This document shows positions 54,791 to 64,000 of a DNA stretch of 64,000 bases, one piece after another. The DNA comes from Petrolisthes cinctipes (lineage: Eukaryota; Arthropoda; Malacostraca; Decapoda; Porcellanidae), in assembly GCA_033782935.1 (NCBI GenBank), contig JAWQEG010003791.1, positions 62,001 to 126,000 of the forward strand, given 5' to 3'. Below the pieces are notes generated by a model that was given only the letters and a program-made list of their open reading frames with translations, was not told the origin of the DNA and did no database searches. Position numbers and translations under genes: made by a program. How positions within the stretch are numbered: position 1 is the first letter of the stretch; each line of letters begins with the position of its first letter.

Positions 54791-55261
54791 TACAAGGGAC
54801 AGGTTCTTACCCACCCACATATCTGCTAGTAATATTTATATACCTGTCTGAGCCTCATAGCTACCTCATCATGTAAAGCATTGTGTCTATCATATGTATA
54901 ATCATGTGTCATCAACTGCTGTCTGTCAAGTGGTGTAAAAGACACTAATAAAACACTGCCCATATCACAACTAATGTCAAGCTGTCTATATGTGATGGTG
55001 ATGTATTATGATAATAGTATTAACCTCTTAATATATACCTAAGTGTCATACAAACATGCACATAAATATTCACATGCACATACACACAAATAGATAAAAT
55101 TATATCAATAGTTTAGCGAACACACACACACTCACACACACACAGGACTGCGACGCGTGCACAAAGGATGTTTTCCTTCACACTCCAAGCACAGCTCTCC
55201 GTTTGACTGAAGCATCAAATACACGTTTTTATGGTTGGTGGTCAATGTTGGTTCTTGGTCA

Positions 55262-55262
<1 letters not shown>

Positions 55263-55325
<63 letters not shown>
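55263..55325 (+). repeat. (CT)n microsatellite
   Basis: About 31 CT units without interruption. Confidence 0.97.
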
Positions 55326-55329
<4 letters not shown>

Positions 55330-55522
55330 TTGCATTTCGTTACACCTGTATCACGTCAACGTTTTTTTTTTCTTTACTTCTATGCTTTTAGGTTAGATTT
55401 GCCTTCGTCCTTAATCTCTCTGTGTTAATGTCATATTTACAAAAATATGAACATCCATTATTTAAAAGAAAGAAAAGGTAATGAAAAACACTGGTGGCAA
55501 CACAAACAGCAAGAATATTTTA

Positions 55523-55670
55523 AGGACCCTATGATCGTGTATGAGATCTGGTGGCTTCTGATTCCTCCTGATTATGCCTTGAAACAAGCTCCTTCAATAT
55601 AGGGGGTGTTTCGTATCACTGTTTGAAGGACTCGCTAACCTCCAATTTTCTTACCACAGCACTGGGTCCA
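55523..55670. mobile_element. MITE family A, rightmost copy
   Basis: 148 bp between TTAA 55519-55522 and 55671-55674. aggaccctatgatcgtg / cagcactgggtcca. About 300 bp upstream of the secreted-protein gene start. Confidence 0.78.
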
Positions 55671-55734
55671 TTAATGTCAGTATATAAAAATTTGGGTGAA
55701 AAACAGATAAGGTTGATGATTATTATAGGAGTAA

Positions 55735-55830
55735 TCTCTTGTGTACATATTGGAAGGCAATACTGATTCCTCCACACAATGCCTGGAAATAGATTATGTT
55801 ACAGAGTACGAGTACAAAGGAAAAGAGGAA
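55735..55830. mobile_element. MITE family C, left half
   Basis: ggaaggcaatactgattcct, ccacacaatgcctggaaata, then family E-like sequence. The right arm is missing. Confidence 0.45.
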
Positions 55831-55834
55831 AAGT

Positions 55835-55940
55835 TGGTACTGTTAAGGAGAGGGAAGGGAGTGGGCTGGGTTCGATGGGGCGCCAGATCCTTTAAGAAGT
55901 CTGCTGCATGTGCCGATATATTTTCCCTAAGGGTGCCCCA
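55835..55940 (+). repeat. repeat family E, partial copy
   Basis: gagggaagggagtgggctgg, gatggggcgccagatccttt. It sits directly upstream of the secreted-protein gene. Confidence 0.5.
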
Positions 55941-55975
55941 TTAATGACGAGTTTCGACACACAGGAGGATTCAAG

Positions 55976-58316
<2,341 letters not shown>

Positions 58317-58429
58317 ACTACAAGAGTGTCACATCAATGAACAGATTCTTCTTCACACCAAACTGAGGATCACATATTCCTTCTTTCTCACGGCAAACTA
58401 TGAATCTGTCCGGCCTCCAGCTTGATATC

Positions 58430-58905
58430 GTGGACTTAGAGAACACCCCACGAATCTGACTGGAGTACGTCTGTCCAGAGAAGGAAGGATGAGAATGAAT
58501 TGAACATTTCCTTTTCCTTTCGACTCCACCTGGGTCCACCATTGAGGGGTTTTCCCTTGTGGGTCGTGCACTGCATGGAAGGCTTCTGCTTCTATCAATA
58601 TGACACCAAACTGTATGCCGGCAAACAAACTGCCTCAGAATACGAGTAGAGGGGAGAGGAGGTTGTATTTTAGCCTAGTATGCAGGAATCAGTCGCCTTA
58701 CAATTCGCACACAAACGATAATCCGTTTCAAGGGGTCGTTTGTTGCGCGTGATTTAGAGATATGTACAGTACGTAGCCCTCTAAACAGTGCAACAAAACA
58801 GATCCCTGCTCGTATAATTATACAGGTTGCCTGTTTTCTAGCAAGGTTTGGAGGAGTCAGTAGCACTCTACATTGCCCATAATAAATGTTCCTTTTAGCT
58901 CGTCT
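58430..58905. mobile_element. decayed family C-type MITE remains
   Basis: Pieces such as aactgtatgccggcaaacaa, ctcagaatacgagtagaggg, acagtgcaacaaaacagatc and aaggtttggaggagtcagta carry the eroded arm motif of family C. At least two degraded copies follow the stop codon of the secreted-protein gene, possibly within its 3' UTR. Confidence 0.4.
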
Positions 58906-59039
58906 CAAACTTGACAGCCTTCACTCAGAACTCTTGCTGCTTCTTGTATTGTCACATCTCACCTCGTTGGACACTTTTACAATCACGTTAACAGACAGTA
59001 CTTTTTATATAATCTCCTGACTGTCCGTATCTACACCTC

Positions 59040-59215
59040 TAGTCTCCGTATAGAGGGAATATTTCCTGTGATGATGTGGGCAGTATATAAAGGATTTTGG
59101 CACCCATTCGGTCCCAACCACTCCCTTTCAATTCTTAATTTGACTCTCCTTTCCTTAAATTTCCTTCATGCTTGTTTGTCCCACCTCACTATCACCTTCT
59201 TCATCGTACTAAGGG
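59040..59215 (-). repeat. repeat family E, minus-strand copy
   Basis: Reverse complement of family E: gatgatgtgggcagtatata, ttggcacccattcggtccca, accactccctttcaattctt, cccacctcactatcaccttc. Confidence 0.55.
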
Positions 59216-59639
59216 TCTAAGGGTTCTTCATTATACTCTTTATTCTTAAGAGAATCTATAGCTGTAGTTTGCATGATGTTATAAATATTTTAGAGTTAGT
59301 CATTTCAGTCGCAACATATGGAGACGGGCACATGCCAAGTGCATGTGGATGACATAAAATAGGCGTCTAACAGTATAATTATCCTTTTTTTTTATGCTTT
59401 AGTGCCATGGCATTTCATATATTCTTTATTGGAAATGAAGTGTTTTGTAGTTTTGGTCAGTGGGAACGGTTCAAATGCATACCTACAATCCTGATCGAGT
59501 GACCAACCTGGCAGTGTTAAGAAACTTTGTGAAGAGTGATAAATGGAAATTGAACCAGCCTTTACCTCTCTTGCTTCCCCTATAATACTGCTGTACTGTA
59601 TAGCCTACAAAGAGACATTACTCACCAGTGTACTCACTC

Positions 59640-59725
59640 CTTTCCTTTTATCTCCTTGGTGCTTGCTGTCCCACCTCTCTATCATCTTCTCCCTCATCCT
59701 ACAGGAAATTTCCAGGCCTAGGGAG
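59640..59725 (-). repeat. repeat family E, short minus-strand copy
   Basis: tcctttccttttatctcctt, ccacctctctatcatcttct match the inverted middle of family E. Confidence 0.4.
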
Positions 59726-60029
59726 GTCATCTTTCATCCCCAAACCTAATCATTAATATACTACACCGTGACTTAGCCCCATGTGACCTAATGAACATTC
59801 GACGATGCTGGCTACCACACACCCTCTTCACATTTATCGTTCCTGTGCCTTCCTATGGAGTCCTACTGGGACTTGTTCCGTTTATATATGTTCTTGAAGA
59901 ATGAAGAGTTTAAGCAAGGCTAAAACTACTACATTTCCAATAAATTATTTTAGTTATCTTTGTATAATCAGTTTGTTTTCTTCATTCCGCGAGTCGTAGA
60001 TATGGCACCTAAGCATTATATATAATATG

Positions 60030-60150
60030 CAAAGGTTTAAACTTAAAGAAAACATATATCAGTTAACAAAATTAAAAATATAAATGAGCCTATTATATAG
60101 GAAATGCCATGAGATTTGTAGAACCAATGTAGCTTCACATAACTATCTGC
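60030..60150 (-). repeat. LINE 3' UTR fragment shared with 54.1 kb
   Basis: atatatcagttaacaaaatt, aaaatataaatgagcctatt and atataggaaatgccatgaga match 54070-54145 with few changes. Confidence 0.55.
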
Positions 60151-60469
60151 AATGACACTTTATAATATATACACAATTACGGAGCAGGGGCCACATCTAA
60201 ATATAATTAAGTACTATAACTGTGTTATAAACATTTTGTGCACTGTATTTAACCACAATTCAAACCAATATAAGTATGCAGTACGTGGTGTAAACATTGT
60301 TTTTATAACCTACCTTATTATTAATTAGCTAGTAAACTTTCATTTTTGTGCTTAGGTAACCCGTTGTAGATTTTTTTTAACGCAAAATTAAAATTTTACT
60401 GGTATCTTTAATCATCCATATCTTGTATATTAAAATAACAAAAGGTGTAAATAATTTTAGAATTGCTTA

Positions 60470-60620
60470 CGAACGGCGCCCAATGCTGCAGCAATACTTT
60501 GGCTCCGACGCTCCGTGGCGGAGTCCTCCGTCACGGCGCCGTGTTTATCACACCAGTGAGTCGGTGACCATTCACACGCCGCGCGGCTGCGAGCCTGCGC
60601 CCTGCGATGCCCGTGGCCGG
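60470..60620 (+). promoter_or_regulatory. CpG-rich island, probable first exon/promoter of CNTD1-like gene
   Basis: GC- and CpG-dense stretch (ggcgcc twice, cgccgcgcggc) in AT-rich surroundings, ending at a strong donor GGCCG|GTTAGT at 60619. Most likely 5' UTR and start of the cyclin-fold gene downstream. Confidence 0.5.
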
Positions 60621-63590
60621 TTAGTTCTCATTCAAACATGTGAGATTCTCTATAGTAAATGAAGAATTGAAGGATACATGTGAGATTTGAATATGCATTG
60701 ATTTTATGATAGAGTTAGCGATAACAATGATAAAACTTTATAAGAAAATTGGGTCAAATGTCCTTTTTTTCAGATCACGTGATGATATGAATGAATGAAT
60801 AATATTTAGATTAACCAGACAGACATGGCGGAGTATTGGACCGTATGCAAGAACATTCGTGGTGTAGCACTGGTATGACTGCTATATAGGCAAACAACAG
60901 AGCCATCGTACCGGTACCACGCCATCGTATACACTATGAATGTTCTTGAATATGACCCATTGTTATATCGATAAAGCACATTGGTTTAGTCCAGAATTTT
61001 AACACGTTACGTTTTTCAGTTTCTTCATTTCTTTTGACACATTGAACATTTGGGGTGTTTTGGCAATTTTCTGCTGGCACTCAGTTCTATAGGCCTCTCT
61101 GGTGATTACAAAAACTGCAGAGAAAAAGGCCTATTGGTGTGAGGAAAGAAATATAAACTAATGATGAATTGCGGGGATGAATATCATGAATGGGAGAATC
61201 ACCAGTCATATTATGAACACCCGTGGACACATAATGGCGTTAATACAAGTAAGTTATTGCATATTTTCTTGATTGTTTTTGCGACATGGTACACACTAAG
61301 TTAACTTGATATGTTACTGTTACTGTAATACTGTAGCTTTCTCTGTTATGGCTACCCCAAAGTCTACCATTATAATCTGAGATAGTGGGACGTGACCTGA
61401 CCTGCTGGAACTTATCCTGACATGACCTGGATCTAACATTGCCAGTCAGTTTCCAAATTCCATTATGCAAGTAACTAGAACAATATGGAAGAGATGACCG
61501 CTTTTGTCCTACCTTGTATACATCACCTCATTAGATTGATTTTTATATACTGTACTCTCTTTTTATGTGTAGTTTTGTTATCATGGGCAAATTTTTTTAT
61601 TTCTTACTGTTTCCAAATTTCGTTAACGTTAGCACTACTTCACCTGTGGATAACCAGGTTAGGACTGAAGGATCACTGATTGTGAAGGATGCCCAGGTTA
61701 GGTTAGAATTAAAAGATTATTATGAATGAAGGATGCTGTGGTCCTGATTAGGCTCGGTTAGGTCAGTTTCGGTTTGACTAAAACCCCAGATTGCTATAGT
61801 CTCCCCCCAAAAGAGGTCATCTTTTCCATATTTACTGTAATATAATTTAAAATGTCCATTTCTTGTAGCTGCTGGTGTATATGTAAGAAATGTGGTGTCT
61901 GGAGATTATTGAATTAAGATGATGCAGATGAAATGTTATAAAATTTAGAATTATTGAAAAAGAATGATGGGGAAGTAGAGCCCCCTCTGGTCTTAATAAA
62001 ACTTTTCTTTGTTTAGGTCAAAATTATGAAATTAAACCCTTGAAGCAGAGAACAGAACAGCCTGAAGGGGCTTATCAATGGGGTAGAAAATGAGAGCTAC
62101 TTTTTCCTCCAAACTACTGTACTGTATGTTACAAAGCAATGGGTGTGGTGTGAGGGGACTGCCCTCCTAAGTGACAAACCCCAGAACTTTTCATTTGAAG
62201 TAGCCTACCAGGCATGTTAACCACTGTGCCAAGTTACACCCTGCAGAAACATACTCCATAAATTTAATTAGCCTCCTGCCTTCTTTTATATATACCCTTG
62301 CAAGATAGCAGATATTATTGTCAGGAATTGTGATGTCTTGCCAACTTGAAAAATTTAAGGATTAACACACAAGTTGAAATTTCAGGGGAGCATATTAAGG
62401 ACCTCATCAAGGTGTTGGAAGCAGAAAATGAAAGAGAGATGAGTGAGGTTCACCCAGCATTAGCTTTCCTGGACATCACCTCAATCATGTCAGTTATTGT
62501 CCCTGTCACTCAGCTTTTCTCCCTCTCACAACATGTCAAGTACATTGCCCTGGAGATATTCCAGAGGTGAGTCCCAATGGTGTGAGTATTGTACCTGAGT
62601 CATCTCCTTGTTGGTGCAGAGGTACTGTATAGACCCAGATAGTGTTATTCTTGCACCACTTTGAGCTGCATGTATGTTGGATGGGAGAAAGTAATGTTGT
62701 CCTGTAGCTTAAGAAAACTGCATTTCTGCCATTTCTGCCTTGTTAACCAAGTGTTCCCTTCCCACAGAAAATTTAGGAGATCACTGTATTTTGACATGGC
62801 AAGTGTGGAGTCAGATGACTATAGCTACAGTTCCTGATTTTTTATCATATGTCATTAAAAATTCATTTTTAATATCATGAAGGCTGCTGTGATTGGTACC
62901 GTAACATCTTACTTCTCAGATGTTTTGAGTTACCAATTTACTGGTCATAAGCATAAAAGAATCTTGTATTATTTTTGGGAATGGTCACTGTTAACTGCTA
63001 TCTGTTCCAGCTACAGTAAATAATGATTAAAACTATGGTATGTGATCCAATATTGCTATCAACTCTTTCTGCTTCCTTCCTTTTTGCTTGGTTGTTTGTA
63101 CCATGAAACAACTTAAAATTTATCAACTATGTTAAGGTCTTGTTAAAGAATACAATAGAATTCACAGATATTTTTGTAGCAATTTTTGGTGGCTAATAGT
63201 TTACATACCTAATGTATATAAGAATTTTTTGGGAGATAAAAAATCTAGTGATGGCTTTCATGCACAATTTCTAATGTTCAATAAAACACTCATAGGTATC
63301 AGAAATTAGATCATCAGCTGTAGATAAATGGTTGACAGTAATTGGGAACCTTGTAAGCAGTACAATACAGTAGTAGGCTAGTGGTTTCAATAATTATCTA
63401 GCAGAGGACAACTTTCAGGTATATGACAAGTCACATGAATAGCTTGCTGGAGTATGTGACAGAAACTACAAGCAAGGGCCGGAAGAGAGAGAGGCTGATA
63501 AAGGCAGTAGAGAAGAAAGTGGCAGACCAATCTCCTCTCCGCCTTATCACTTGCATCATGATTGCCTCCAAGCTCTTTTCACACAAGAAG
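60607..63590 (+). CDS. CNTD1: cyclin-fold protein, CNTD1-like, 5' part (partial)
   Basis: Model: 60607-60619 (ATG CCC GTG GCC G, phase 1), 62386-62566, 63419-63590; 366 nt, 122 codons, then off the right edge. The two long exons encode EHIKDLIKVLEAENEREMSE, LDITSIMSVIVPVTQLFSLS, YIALEIFQRYMTSHMNSLL, then SPLRLITCIMIASKLFSHKK. This follows vertebrate CNTD1 helix by helix (a short amphipathic N-terminus, then the cyclin-box helices ending in the LxxC...ASKL signature). CNTD1 is a meiotic protein that helps designate crossovers. Another cyclin-like protein cannot be excluded. The first exon is the least certain: the longer ORF from 60483 reaches the same donor in phase 2, which would hit a stop after the next acceptor, while ATG 60607 fits phase 1. 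Confidence 0.6.
60838..60960. mobile_element. MITE family D, copy 4
   Basis: ggaccgtatgcaagaacatt and the inverted gggtcatattcaagaacatt; inner ccatcgtaccggtaccacg. It lies in the presumed first intron of the CNTD1-like gene. Confidence 0.72.
60970..62340. other. presumed CNTD1-like intron 1, nothing recognised
   Basis: Apart from the MITE before it, no repeats with copies elsewhere in the window and no supported exons. A small missing exon cannot be ruled out. Confidence 0.3.
62386..62566 (+). CDS. CNTD1: CNTD1-like exon with N-terminal helix and cyclin-box start
   Basis: Acceptor tgaaatttcag, donor CAGAG|GTGAGT (phase 2). The conserved cyclin-like helices (HPALAFLDITSIMSVIVPV, then VKYIALEIFQR) align with CNTD1 without gaps. 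Confidence 0.68.
63419..63590 (+). CDS. CNTD1: CNTD1-like exon with cyclin-box core
   Basis: Acceptor caactttcag|G completes Arg. Encodes YMTSHMNSLLEYV, a Lys/Arg-rich loop, then LRLITCIMIASKLFSHKK. The donor AAG|GTAGTC at 63590 is moderate, and the frame stays open to 63710, so the exon end could differ. Confidence 0.62.
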
Positions 63591-63599
63591 GTAGTCTAT

Positions 63600-64000
63600 C
63601 TATTTGTCCATCTATCTAGGGATGAGATGATCGTGAATGAAATGCCTTCAGCAGTTCTTTCCTCCACCAATGGTAATGGTCCTACCTGGTATTTTCTGGC
63701 AGGGATGTAAGCACTATTTAGAGAGTTTTGACATTCTCTATGACCCATGTCAATTGTTTTCAAGTCTTCAACAATCTCTCCTTTCCTAGTTCATCCTTTG
63801 AAGCATACTGTCCATTAACTAGCTATTATGTGGCTATGATTGATTTCCTTCCACTTGATAAATATTATTAATGTTATAGTGTCAAAATATGTGGAGGGCA
63901 ATAAGGTTTTATCATTATTCTCACTACTGTAGAGTGTTTCTTTGGATTAGTGGGTGGCAGACAGCCGTTAAGTAATTTGGTTCTTTCCTGTCATAGTCAA
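63600..64000. other. right edge, intron of CNTD1-like gene
   Basis: No further cyclin-box sequence was found before the window ends, so the next exon must lie to the right. Confidence 0.4.

Noticed and set aside
60423..60662. 79-codon frame through the CpG-rich island as a gene of its own
   Set aside because: Its start has no support, and it ends in the donor of a probable first exon; the CpG density explains the open frame.

Overview
This is a stretch of arthropod nuclear genome, most likely from a decapod crustacean. The evidence is spliced genes with long introns and canonical GT/AG borders, a DM4/DM12-family gene (a family I know only from arthropods), long GA, CT, GT and AT microsatellites, and a dense load of decayed LINEs, hAT elements and palindromic MITEs. 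The species assignment is an inference. No bacterial or organellar features, tRNA or rRNA genes were seen.

Left part (1-27 kb, minus strand): the N-terminal 450 codons of an LRP5/6 (arrow) Wnt co-receptor gene. Nine exons join in one frame with matching phases. The signal-peptide exon lies at 26.8 kb, the first beta-propeller and EGF module between 17.2 and 1.2 kb, and the second propeller begins at 0.8 kb and runs off the left edge. The introns hold a hAT element with an 8-bp target duplication inserted into an older LINE fragment (14.1-17.1 kb), two 1.28-kb TIR elements (6.85 and 10.54 kb), a 3-kb broken LINE (21.9-25.0 kb) that itself carries a 91-bp hairpin insertion, and several foldback elements.

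Middle (29.7-37.1 kb, minus strand): a complete five-exon gene for a 244-residue secreted DM4/DM12-family protein. Its longest intron (31.95-35.64 kb) and its fourth intron (29.86-31.84 kb) carry a nest of palindromic MITEs, a 17-bp minisatellite and an inverted G-rich/C-rich minisatellite. From 37.6 to 55 kb I see almost only transposon remains: a decayed LINE, a hAT transposase relic, a hAT-type non-autonomous element, a LINE 3' end and many MITE copies.

Right part (plus strand): a four-exon gene (55.98-58.32 kb) for an unrecognised secreted protein of about 338 residues, then the 5' part of a cyclin-fold gene resembling CNTD1 (60.6-63.6 kb), which runs off the right edge.

The four genes show no obvious functional link. 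The most unusual structure is a set of three palindromic repeat families (called A, B and C here), each about 150-165 bp. They are usually bounded by TTAA, share one arm motif, and are repeatedly found abutting each other across shared TTAA sites. Exon borders come from reading frames and splice consensus only; no transcript data were available.
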